This document shows, one piece after another, positions 38,801-46,458 of a DNA stretch of 55,721 bases; position 1 is the stretch's first letter, and the number at the start of each line of letters is the position of its first letter. This DNA comes from Candidatus Rifleibacteriota bacterium. Its GTDB lineage: Bacteria; Riflebacteria; Ozemobacteria; Ozemobacterales; Ozemobacteraceae. Both the position numbers and the translations under genes were made by a program. The stretch covers positions 1 through 55,721 of the forward strand of contig JAKQQP010000227.1 of the NCBI GenBank assembly GCA_029564115.1. The letters run 5' to 3'. Under the pieces are notes generated by a model that made no database searches, was not told the DNA's origin, and saw only the letters and a program-made list of their open reading frames with translations.

Positions 38801-39258
38801 AGAGCGGTCAATCGCTGGAAGAACTAAAGCGCATGGCTATGGAACAACGCCAGGTGCGTGAGGCCCTCGAAAAGTTGATGCGCGAAAGTCGGCAGCAGAT
38901 GAACAGCATGGGGCGTCTCGACGATGTCATCAACGATATGCAGGATGTCGAAACCCAGATTCTCGACCCGGAACTGCGCCAGAAGGTAGCCGAAAAGCAG
39001 AAGTCTATCTATGACCGCATGTTGCGGGCGCAGAAGGCGATAAAAGACCGCGACGAAGAGAGCGAAGAACGCCAGGCTCGCAAGGCTGCAGAGATCACGC
39101 AACAGCAGCCTGATCAGCCGATCGGTGAAATAGGCTCGGAGACGCGTGATTTGAGCAGGGATTTTACCGGCGATCTGAAAGAAGAGTTCCCGCCGGCTTA
39201 TAAGCCAATGCTGAATGACTACTACAAATCTTTGAATATTTACGGGGGCGAAAAATGA
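35812..39258 (+). CDS. DUF4175-like membrane protein with long coiled coil
   Basis: This 1148-residue protein has three N-terminal membrane helices (two at about 40-92, one near 168-190), beta-rich periplasmic domains (about 205-525), then a long, highly charged Glu/Gln/Lys-rich coiled-coil region (about 530-830) and further helices to the end. Size and plan match the DUF4175 proteins that follow DUF4159 in related operons. It could form a scaffold across the periplasm. Its stop overlaps the next start as ATGA. Confidence 0.75.
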   Translation: MQNDGKLNNFLQNYQALRERLNNTLKAYRYGRQLRVVMKSVFWAGVSFFMALLVFLLAERTPLQSEHFRVFAAAVLYYTLFWWLWHALTALFNPPPTTALAVEIEKSTGRFNSGLSTAAEFIDTSRAASDDRTSETMRRLTVAAVAEDLADDDVRVSLKMFSRRQSAYATLFFILLTGVWYLISPVEVLTGARRLIMPFAAIAPWSTLEIKVEPGHALAAMGDSVEIAAIPNRQVSEAVILELFEPGSNEGNSVEMYPDIAGVASESRFVYTLNSLQSPLDYQVKSEKFVSQRFSVKVVPRPQIRQLQVTLFQPAYVATSPVRLPANTGDGEALTDSRVKIEVVADQKIASGSVSLLPGGVQTCEIRRDTEFSHDFVLATDTSFSIFMANEAGLANEKPVIYTLKARHDASPTVELLRPAQDIPFPTSRRLDLKAVARDDYGVKTMVLYYSVGERSSIVPLNMKSDFRPMPEYEVEFPWMLDTLALQPGTRVSYFVQVEDARQPAANVASTPTYFINMPSMYDLYRGEEASHSQVNEDLEKYLENQKLRKEALMKAYEQVKHEEKLDFEASQAIEKAIEQGEKSQQEAQKILEDFKKLQESMENNPFSSPEALERMQKVNELLNQVLDEETRRIMQQLRDSLQDLKIDPKDIEKYEEAFKMDEYLKGLDRTIDLLEQVREQQKFNSLANAIEDLFRRQQQIASETADLKEKMQNGESGEEDEARLQDLQDQQEKINQELEQLQKQAEEMTANRKSEDYKVNPMLEDVKNIRDRMKSEDYQKQGNEIKEDMAKKNLESAGEKQQNMLKFLEALKKNADQISQQCNSCAGSQLDLSAYVRRALRVSHDQEYLHREISEMPAQFMRGQQPHIEGIIDQVSLLQVLVKQQGNELEYDLEKLVKSSFAVDPTAVEAIKGTQRMFADIVKNLEDRSLGQAWEDQQEIIRRFNRLAAELMRAQDQAGNSGSSSNPTDALQQFKNLTRRQLSLYQEMMKRQMSPQSGQSLEELKRMAMEQRQVREALEKLMRESRQQMNSMGRLDDVINDMQDVETQILDPELRQKVAEKQKSIYDRMLRAQKAIKDRDEESEERQARKAAEITQQQPDQPIGEIGSETRDLSRDFTGDLKEEFPPAYKPMLNDYYKSLNIYGGEK

Positions 39259-41660
39259 AAAGTCGCAACTTACCCCGCGTCAGATTGTTGTCATTGATTG
39301 TTTTATGGCTGCTGTGTGCCTCTTTAGCCTATTCTCAGCGGTTGTCGTATTCTCCGGAGGCGGCCGATCTATACCAGAATGCCATCGGGTCATTGCGTCT
39401 GCGGCGTCTTAACCTTGCTCGACAGCAGCTGAAAGAGGTTATCGAGAAATACCCTGAAGACGTGCATGCTTCGCTGGCACGGCGACAGTTGGCATCTGTG
39501 ATGCGTGACCTGAAAGAATTCGATGCCGCCATAGAATTACTCGAGTCGATCATTGCAAACGACAAAGCTGAAGACAACGTCAGAGTTGCCCGCGAAGAGC
39601 TTCTCGACGTGCTTTTCGAACTGCAGCGCTTCAGGCAGGGCATAGAGCTGATCGAAAAATGGCGGCGCGACCGTCCGACTGATGTGCAGTTGGGTAGACA
39701 TCTGGCCAGATTTTATCTGCAGGCCGGTCGTAAAGACGAAGCCTGGCTGCTGCTCGAAAGCTTTGTCGAAACCGGCAATGCTCCAGAAGCCTTCAAAGAT
39801 CTTCTTGAGCTGGCGGTGCGCACTGCCGAAGTCGAAAAACTGTTGCAGACCCTTGAAAGCCGGCGCAGTAGATATCGCAGCAACGTTTTTGCCGATCATG
39901 TCGCCGATTGTTATATTGCTTTGGGGCGCAAAGACAAGGCAATCGAAGCGATTCAGGAAGCCGGTGATCTTCAGGGACATTTTATGCTCTTGAGAAAACT
40001 CGCTGATCTGCAGATAGATACGGGAGCTCTCGACAAGGCCATTGAAACGCTCGAACTGGTGTTGAAAATTCTGCCCGATGACTGGAACACTCTGCGCCGC
40101 ATGGGGCATTGTCATTTTGCTCAGGGTCGCAAACAGGAGGCGCTGGCAGTCTGGCGGCGGCCACTTTCCAGACAGAGCATGGCCGGTCGTGAGTTTTACA
40201 CAGAGTTCACTACTGTTCTGATCGAGCACAAACTTTATGAAGAGGCTTTGCAGGCCTTCGAAGAAGCACGCAGTCTGTTGCATGACGCAACTTTGTTCTC
40301 TGAAGAGAAAGCCACGGTTCTCGACGGCATGGGCCGCAATGAAGAGGCGCTCGAAGAGTATCTGCACGTTCTTGTTGCCGGCATTTACAAACCTGAAATA
40401 TTCGAAAAGCTTTATGATGCCAGGGTCAAAAACTTTTCTCTTGAAGCCAGGCTGATGCAGCTGCACTCTGAAACACATAACCCGGCGATAACCCAGGCTC
40501 TGCTTGAATTTTATTTCAGGCAGTCGCGGCCTGAAGATATCGATAAAATCAACAATATCGTGGTTTCTGCGTCAGGTGGCTATGATTATGTCTTTTATGA
40601 GCGAATCAAGCAGGAAGCCCTGCTGATTCCGACGCCGTTTCACTTCGATCTGGCAGAAGCTGTAATGAAGGCCCGCCCGCACACAACTCTTGAATTGATG
40701 CTTGCTGACCTTCTGTTGCGTATGGCACCCCACGAAGATGCCTGGGAAAAAAGGGCTTATGCCTCTGCTGCGGAGATTTCCCGGCGCCAGCAGGTTGCAG
40801 ACGCAGAGCTCAAGGCTGTTCTTCTGCTCGACCTGGCCAGGTTTGCGCTCGAACAGAATCATGACCCTGCTGCTGCCCACTCTTTCATCGATGGTATTCT
40901 GCAGACGAATCTTTTGCAGGCGGTTCCGGCAACGGCCGTTGCTGCGGCTCTTTTTAAGGCCAGAGTGCTGATCTGCGAAGAAAACTTCACGGCCGCCGTT
41001 TCTTTGTTGTCTGAAACGGGTAAAAATCTCGAAAAAGCCGATTTTGAAAGCATGGAAATGGGCGCGGTGATTCATCAGGATCACATCAGTCTTTATCAGC
41101 TTGAAAGCGCCAGACTGGCCATGCATCAGGGTGATTTTCAGAAGGCTTTGACCGAACTTAAAAAAATAGTCGAAGAGACTGCTGAAGGTGACTTTGTTAA
41201 CGACGGGCTCGAAATGGCTTTGTATATAACCCGCCGTTCGCTGGGTGATTTTGATGTTCTGAAGCGATCTTTGCGGGCCGAGAGACTCACTTTTAGCGGC
41301 AAATACGATGAAGCGGCTCAAGAACTGCGCCAGGCTATCGAAAAAAATGCTTCTGCCACGGTGCTTGTGGCTGAGATGAAGGCAGATCTGCTGCTGCTGC
41401 GCCGTAACGACCCGGATACAGCAACTCTGCTCAAAGATATCGAGGCATACGTCAACGAGAACCCGGAGAGCACAAAAAATGCCGATCTGCTTGAATTGCG
41501 CCTGCGCCTGCTCTCGGCAAAATCAGCGCCGGCTGCTGAAATTATCGAAAGTCTGCAGACTTTCGTTGAGACTTTTCCCTCAGATTTGCGCAGTGGGCGG
41601 TATCGAAAGGTGCTGGCGGCCATGCGCAACGGCAAGACCAATCGGGAGAAAAATAAATGA
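39255..41660 (+). CDS. secreted tetratricopeptide-repeat protein
   Basis: This 801-residue protein starts with a signal peptide (SRNLPRVRLLSLIVLWLLCASLAYSQ) and is then almost all helical, with many TPR-like repeats such as ADLYQNAIGSLRLRRLNLARQQLKEVIEKYPED (in parts) and ALDKAIETLELVLKILPDDW. TPR arrays bind proteins, so it may assemble the complex encoded by this operon on the outer side of the inner membrane. Both ends overlap neighbours as ATGA. Confidence 0.85.
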   Translation: MKSRNLPRVRLLSLIVLWLLCASLAYSQRLSYSPEAADLYQNAIGSLRLRRLNLARQQLKEVIEKYPEDVHASLARRQLASVMRDLKEFDAAIELLESIIANDKAEDNVRVAREELLDVLFELQRFRQGIELIEKWRRDRPTDVQLGRHLARFYLQAGRKDEAWLLLESFVETGNAPEAFKDLLELAVRTAEVEKLLQTLESRRSRYRSNVFADHVADCYIALGRKDKAIEAIQEAGDLQGHFMLLRKLADLQIDTGALDKAIETLELVLKILPDDWNTLRRMGHCHFAQGRKQEALAVWRRPLSRQSMAGREFYTEFTTVLIEHKLYEEALQAFEEARSLLHDATLFSEEKATVLDGMGRNEEALEEYLHVLVAGIYKPEIFEKLYDARVKNFSLEARLMQLHSETHNPAITQALLEFYFRQSRPEDIDKINNIVVSASGGYDYVFYERIKQEALLIPTPFHFDLAEAVMKARPHTTLELMLADLLLRMAPHEDAWEKRAYASAAEISRRQQVADAELKAVLLLDLARFALEQNHDPAAAHSFIDGILQTNLLQAVPATAVAAALFKARVLICEENFTAAVSLLSETGKNLEKADFESMEMGAVIHQDHISLYQLESARLAMHQGDFQKALTELKKIVEETAEGDFVNDGLEMALYITRRSLGDFDVLKRSLRAERLTFSGKYDEAAQELRQAIEKNASATVLVAEMKADLLLLRRNDPDTATLLKDIEAYVNENPESTKNADLLELRLRLLSAKSAPAAEIIESLQTFVETFPSDLRSGRYRKVLAAMRNGKTNREKNK

Positions 41661-42913
41661 AAAAGTTTATCGGCGCCCTGCTCATGGTTTTTCTGCTTTC
41701 GTTGCCGGTTGACGTTATGGGGCAGCACCTGCTGATTCCCATGGATGATACGCAGTCTGACCATTTGCGCAGTTATGGCGTCACTTATTGGGTGCTCGAC
41801 AAGACCGGAACAGACGTTGAGTGGCTGTTGAACTACCGGGGCGGGGCTTTTTTAACCGAAGATCTGCCCGAGATTCGCGATCGGGCGAGAACCGCCGGAG
41901 TTACGCTCGAGGCCGTTTCGGCTGCTCAGGTCAACCAGATTTATGCCTTGATCGAAGAAGAGAACATGGAAAAAGTTCTTCTGGAAAAGGCGCCGAAAGT
42001 GGCTGTTTATTCGCCTGATTATGCCGAGCCATGGGACGATGCCGTCACCCTGGTTTTGAACTATGCCGAGATACCCTTTGAGAGTTTTTACGACGAGAAG
42101 GTTCTTAATGGTGAAATCAGCAAGTATGACTGGATTCACCTGCATCACGAGGATTTTACCGGGCAGTTTGGCAAATTTTACAGTTCGTTCAGATTTGTCG
42201 ACTGGTATCGCAAACAGGTTACCAGAGCGCAGCTCGAAGCTCAAAAGTTTGGTTTCAAGAAAGTGAGTGAGCTTAAACTGGCTGTTGCCCGTGGGATTAA
42301 AAAGTTTGTGCTCGATGGCGGCTTTCTTTTTGCGATGTGTTCGGCTGCCGATACGCTCGATATAGCTCTGGCCGCCAATGGCATCGATATAGTTGCCCGT
42401 GAACTCGATGGTGATGACCCTGACCCCATGGCGCAAAGTAAACTCGATTATGACCAGTGTTTTGCTTTTAAAGATTTCAAGCTGATTGTCGATCCAATGA
42501 TTTACGAATTTTCAGATATCGATGTCTCTAACAATTACACCGGTGACGCCGGAACCATGAGGCTTTTCGAATTTGCTGCCAAGGTAGACCCGATTCCGAC
42601 AATGCTGACGCAGAATCATCGCAATGTTATCGATGGTTTTTTCGGCCAGACAACATCGTTTCGCAAGTCGCTGCTGAAACCTTACGTCGTTGTCATGGGC
42701 GATAACAACGATGGTGTTTCGGTAAAATACATTCGTGGCGATATGGGCAAGGGTTTCTTTTCGTTCTACGGCGGCCATGACCCTGCCGACGTCAGTCATA
42801 TCGTCGGTGAAGGGCCGACAAGGCTCGAGCTGCATAAAAACAGCCCTGGTTATCGGTTGATTCTCAATAATATTCTTTTTCCGGCGGCCAAAAAGAAAGA
42901 AAGAAAAACCTGA
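41657..42913 (+). CDS. conserved secreted protein, related to proteins labelled asparagine synthetase B
   Basis: This 418-residue protein has a signal peptide (KKFIGALLMVFLLSLPVDVMGQ) and then the conserved start LLIPMDDTQSDHLRSYGVTYWVL. Segments such as VEWLLNYRGGAFL, EPWDDAVTLVLNYAEIPFE and DWIHLHHEDFTGQ recur in a Bacteroidetes-type family often annotated as asparagine synthetase B. I see no N-terminal nucleophile Cys and no ATP-binding motif of that enzyme, and export makes that reaction unlikely. A GATase-like fold is possible. It is coupled to the TPR gene by ATGA. Confidence 0.7.
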   Translation: MKKFIGALLMVFLLSLPVDVMGQHLLIPMDDTQSDHLRSYGVTYWVLDKTGTDVEWLLNYRGGAFLTEDLPEIRDRARTAGVTLEAVSAAQVNQIYALIEEENMEKVLLEKAPKVAVYSPDYAEPWDDAVTLVLNYAEIPFESFYDEKVLNGEISKYDWIHLHHEDFTGQFGKFYSSFRFVDWYRKQVTRAQLEAQKFGFKKVSELKLAVARGIKKFVLDGGFLFAMCSAADTLDIALAANGIDIVARELDGDDPDPMAQSKLDYDQCFAFKDFKLIVDPMIYEFSDIDVSNNYTGDAGTMRLFEFAAKVDPIPTMLTQNHRNVIDGFFGQTTSFRKSLLKPYVVVMGDNNDGVSVKYIRGDMGKGFFSFYGGHDPADVSHIVGEGPTRLELHKNSPGYRLILNNILFPAAKKKERKT

Positions 42914-42919
42914 CCGAAA

Positions 42920-44569
42920 ATGATTTCTTTATTTTTACACCTGCTGGCGCTGTCGTACGGCACGGTCAACCTCTGCGGCACTCTTGAATTCATGCCTCTT
43001 GCTTCAGTGGTCGCCTGGTCTGGTCTGACCATTCTCATCATCATGCGATGGTTGCCGGGCTATGTCGATGCCGAGGTTGCTGCCGGTCGAGTGCCGTCGT
43101 TCGTCAAAACCCAGGAAAAATTTTTCTGGGGAATAGTGGCATGGATACTTTTACTGCACGCGACAGCCGACCCTGTTGGCCTGATGCTGCCTGACTACGT
43201 TGGTGTTTTGCCGCAGATACTGCCGATGCTTGTGTCTATCGCGCTTTATCTGGGGCTGGCATACCCGGTAATGTTCGAAATGTATCGGTTGTTCAAGCCG
43301 GTTCTTGACCCGAGGCAGAGCAGCAGAGACTTTTTTCGGGCGAGAATGACCATTCCCATACTGTTTTTCCCGCCAATTATGCTCTGGATGCTTATTGAAG
43401 ATCTCAACGGCGGTGGCATGCCGGCGCTGGTCGAGATTAAGCTGATGGCAGTCGCTCCTGTTTTTTTTATCGCACTTTATCTGATCTCGCCCAAGTTGTT
43501 CAACTTTGCCTGGCGCGCCGAAGACAACCAATACCCCGATCTCGAAGCTGCAATCAAAAAGATCTCTGAACAGGCCGAAGCTCCGGTGTCGGGTCTGAAA
43601 ATCTGGGATACTTTTAATGAACCGGTTGCCAATGCAGCCGTAGCTGGTTTGTCTGCCAGGTTTCGTTATGTCTATATTACCCGTTACCTTTTGAGTCTTT
43701 TTTCGGCTGAACAGGTAGAAGGCGTTGTGGCTCACGAGCTTGGGCATCTGCGTCTCGGGCATGTGACGACTTACATGCTGTATTCAATCGTTCTGATTCT
43801 TGTTTCGGTTTTTTACAAGCTCGGAATCATTGCCTGGTTTCCGCAGTATTACACAGAATCAGCCTGGGTGTCGTTCGCAGAAATGCTTTTTTTTCTGGCG
43901 GTTTTTTCGCTGACTTTCACAGCTCTGGCGAGGTTCAGCGAATATCAGGCTGATGCTTTCGCGGTTACTCTCACCGATCGCCAGAATTTTGCTTCAGGGC
44001 TGGAAACGCTAGAAAGCATGACTCTGCCCCCTCCGGCGGTTATTCCCGGGTGGCTGCTGACACACCCGCTGATCAGCGATAGAATAGAGCGGGCCAGAAA
44101 CGGCCCGGCGCAAACTTTGCCCGAACTGATCAGGCAGGCGGGGCGTACTCGTCTGCTGCTGGTGATTTTTGGCCTGGCAATGCTCGCGGCTGCGTTTTCG
44201 CCGGCGGCTGCGGTGCTGAAAATTTCAGATCTGCACGATGCAGTACAGGCAGGAAACCATCGACTTGCACTGAGTCGATACAATTCCCTGCCTGATTCTC
44301 TCAAAAACCACCCTATGGTGCTTCAGGAAACCGGAAAGCTGGCGTTTGGCTGTGGCAGCCCGCTGCTGGCTACGGCGATTGCAGCTGAAACTTCTTTAGG
44401 GTTGCGGTTTGTCGAGGTTTCAGAGATACTTCATCATGCGGGTGCGCCAGAAGTTGCTCTTGACTTCGAGGTCATGAAGTTTGTTCTGAAGCCTCTTGAC
44501 CTCTGGAGAGTTCATGGCGTATCCCTGTTGGAGAAGTTTTTCGATCATATCAAGACTGCGCTCGGTTAA
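42920..44569 (+). CDS. integral membrane M48 family metalloprotease
   Basis: This 549-residue protein is a zinc-dependent peptidase. Four or more membrane helices precede the catalytic domain. The zinc motif HELGH is His272-Glu273-His276, in GVVAHELGHLRLGH, and the third ligand region SEYQADAFAV follows two further helices, as in HtpX or Ste24 types. The last 110 residues form a TPR-like helical tail. It lies 6 bp after the previous gene. Membrane-protein quality control or maturation of operon products is a reasonable inference. Confidence 0.9.
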   Translation: MISLFLHLLALSYGTVNLCGTLEFMPLASVVAWSGLTILIIMRWLPGYVDAEVAAGRVPSFVKTQEKFFWGIVAWILLLHATADPVGLMLPDYVGVLPQILPMLVSIALYLGLAYPVMFEMYRLFKPVLDPRQSSRDFFRARMTIPILFFPPIMLWMLIEDLNGGGMPALVEIKLMAVAPVFFIALYLISPKLFNFAWRAEDNQYPDLEAAIKKISEQAEAPVSGLKIWDTFNEPVANAAVAGLSARFRYVYITRYLLSLFSAEQVEGVVAHELGHLRLGHVTTYMLYSIVLILVSVFYKLGIIAWFPQYYTESAWVSFAEMLFFLAVFSLTFTALARFSEYQADAFAVTLTDRQNFASGLETLESMTLPPPAVIPGWLLTHPLISDRIERARNGPAQTLPELIRQAGRTRLLLVIFGLAMLAAAFSPAAAVLKISDLHDAVQAGNHRLALSRYNSLPDSLKNHPMVLQETGKLAFGCGSPLLATAIAAETSLGLRFVEVSEILHHAGAPEVALDFEVMKFVLKPLDLWRVHGVSLLEKFFDHIKTALG

Positions 44570-44656
44570 CTCAGAATATTTCTGAATTTGAGCCATGACA
44601 ACTTTTTCATCTTCCGGAGGGGCAATGGAAGAACTTATTGAACGCGTTTCTGACAT
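44420..44656 (-). CDS. possible small antisense gene across an operon junction
   Basis: On the minus strand, a 78-residue frame from the ATG at 44656 encodes a charged, helical, coiled-coil-like protein (AQIQKYSELTERSLDMIEKL). GGAG lies nine nt before the ATG. It overlaps the end of the M48 gene, the 55-bp gap and the start of the next gene. Its codons are in register with those of the M48 gene, a phase in which chance open frames are common, so it may be an artefact. Its composition is more protein-like than most shadows. Confidence 0.3.
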   Translation of the reverse strand: MSETRSISSSIAPPEDEKVVMAQIQKYSELTERSLDMIEKLLQQGYAMNSPEVKRLQNKLHDLEVKSNFWRTRMMKYL

Positions 44657-45737
44657 AGCAGTGTCTCCAGTCATACGTAAAATATGGCAAAGCACTTATC
44701 GGCAGGTACTTATAGTCTGTTTAGTCTGCTGCATGTTTTTTCCCGCAACGGCCTCTGATGCCCAGGAAGACCGCATCAGCCGTTACAATTTTGTTTCTGC
44801 CGTTTATGAACGCGTTTATAATCGCAAACTCACTGAAATTGAAGTGGTTAACAGTGGTCTGATCGACGCTTTCGATGATGGCAGCTTTCATCTCGATTTT
44901 TCCATATCGCGGGGCATGGCTGCTGAAGCATTTTATCGTTTAAGTCTGCAGGCCGGCACCGCTGCCCGCCTGCCCCGCGCCTTTGCCGATATCACCCCTG
45001 ACTCTATCTTCAAGAAGCCTCTGGAAAAGGTCGGCGGTGCTTTTTTGCCCCTGAAACGCGGTCGTTTTGAGCCAAACCATCTGATCAGCCGCCAGACTCT
45101 TTTTCATGCCATAAAGACATTGATCGATAAAGGTGTCTTAAAACAGGAAGATCGCTCAGGAATGAAGGCTCTGCCGGTTTTTGAACCGGTCAGCACTCAG
45201 GCTGGTCAGCCTGTTTCCACACAGCTGAACTCAGATTCAGTAGAACAGCAGCTTGTTGCCATCACCCCCGAACTTGGCTTCAAAGAAAAACGCATGCCGG
45301 ACGCTCAATACCGGGCAGATGCTTTTGCCCGAATCGCCAACGCCGATGCGAGGGTCACCGCGCAGCAGATGAATCCTCAAATGATGGCCAGTATTGAAGA
45401 CGCCAGCAGCGCCATGGCCGATGTCGAAAAACTGTTCAGTCGTCTGGGCGGCTCAGTAATGGAAATGACTTCAACTTACCCTTCTAACCCCGATGACGAA
45501 GCGGTTTTACGCAAGGGACTCGCTCAGATCGAAGCTGTGATAGATACTGTCATGCATCGTTTTGAATATTCCAGACTGCAGTTGTCGACGGTTATGCCGG
45601 TCGACCCCGGTCAGGTAAAAAAATGTGAATTGCTCAATGCGCAGCTTGAAAGTAATATGGAACAGGCACGTTTGCTCAAGAAGCGTATTGCCTCGCGGCT
45701 GGCTGAGCCGCAGAAAGAGTCTGATGATGATGAATAA
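44625..45737 (+). CDS. exported protein with SLH-like modules
   Basis: This 370-residue protein starts at the ATG at 44625, which has GGAGGGG directly upstream. A hydrophobic stretch at about 27-42 (VLIVCLVCCMFFPATASDAQ) looks like a signal peptide preceded by a long n-region. Residues 45-180 contain S-layer-homology-like segments: GLIDAFDDGSFHLDFSISRGMAAEAF and FEPNHLISRQTLFHAI. The C-terminal part is helical. SLH domains often anchor proteins to cell-wall polymers. It ends with DDDE and overlaps the next gene. Confidence 0.6.
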   Translation: MEELIERVSDIAVSPVIRKIWQSTYRQVLIVCLVCCMFFPATASDAQEDRISRYNFVSAVYERVYNRKLTEIEVVNSGLIDAFDDGSFHLDFSISRGMAAEAFYRLSLQAGTAARLPRAFADITPDSIFKKPLEKVGGAFLPLKRGRFEPNHLISRQTLFHAIKTLIDKGVLKQEDRSGMKALPVFEPVSTQAGQPVSTQLNSDSVEQQLVAITPELGFKEKRMPDAQYRADAFARIANADARVTAQQMNPQMMASIEDASSAMADVEKLFSRLGGSVMEMTSTYPSNPDDEAVLRKGLAQIEAVIDTVMHRFEYSRLQLSTVMPVDPGQVKKCELLNAQLESNMEQARLLKKRIASRLAEPQKESDDDE

Positions 45738-46449
45738 TCTCAAGGCCGTCTTGCTGGCTGTTTTGTTGATGCTGGCTCCGTCTTTGGCTGAAGCCGCTAA
45801 CCCTGTTGTCAGGTATTTTTCGCGTTTTCTCGATGAAACCAGGGCCGAAAGAGCCATCGGCGATTTGTTGTTCGACCAGTTCATGCGTGATATGCCCGAA
45901 AGTATAACTGTGACCGATGACACTGTTTTGAGCGAAAGAATGCTCAAACTTGCAGAAAACACTTCGCGGCCCGCTCTTGGCTTTTGCGTTAAAGTCATCG
46001 AAAGCGATGTGGTTGATGAAATTCCGCTGCCGGGCGGAACCCTGCTGCTGACAACCGGGTTGCTCGCCTTTGCAACCACTGATGAGCAGCGTGATTTTAT
46101 TCTGGCCCGCAATGTAATGCATATAGTTCTCAAACATCCGATGCGCCTCATAAAACAGGAAGGGCTTTACCCGACATTGCTGAATCAGCTGAAACTGTCA
46201 GTTGACAAGCGCAGTAACACCCAACTGCGGTCGCTTGCCAGAGACTACCTGAGAAATCTTGGCAAACTGAATCATAAAAAAGCCGATCTGCAGGGCATTC
46301 TGTTGACAGAGTCGCCTGAACGCACCAGAAAATCAGCCATCGAAATGCTCGGAAAGTTTTCTGTGCGTGTCTGGCCGGTTTCTTCCTGGGACACGGGTGA
46401 GTTGCCGGCGCGAATCAGCGAACTTGAGAAATTGAAGCTTCCGGAATAA
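45724..46449 (+). CDS. secreted M48-like protein with destroyed zinc motif (pseudo-protease)
   Basis: This protein of about 241 residues has three possible in-frame ATGs (45724, 45727, 45730) and a signal peptide (NNLKAVLLAVLLMLAPSLAEAA). The core follows periplasmic M48 peptidases: PLPGGTLLLTTGLLAFATTDEQRDFILA, where families have a PGG...TGLL...ELA pattern. But the HEXXH position reads Arg129-Asn130-Val-Met-His133, so the first zinc His and the catalytic Glu are gone, while His133 and the following LKH remain. It should be inactive. It sits two genes after the intact M48 protease and may regulate or scaffold it. Confidence 0.75.
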   Translation: MMMNNLKAVLLAVLLMLAPSLAEAANPVVRYFSRFLDETRAERAIGDLLFDQFMRDMPESITVTDDTVLSERMLKLAENTSRPALGFCVKVIESDVVDEIPLPGGTLLLTTGLLAFATTDEQRDFILARNVMHIVLKHPMRLIKQEGLYPTLLNQLKLSVDKRSNTQLRSLARDYLRNLGKLNHKKADLQGILLTESPERTRKSAIEMLGKFSVRVWPVSSWDTGELPARISELEKLKLPE

Positions 46450-46458
46450 AATCAAAAC

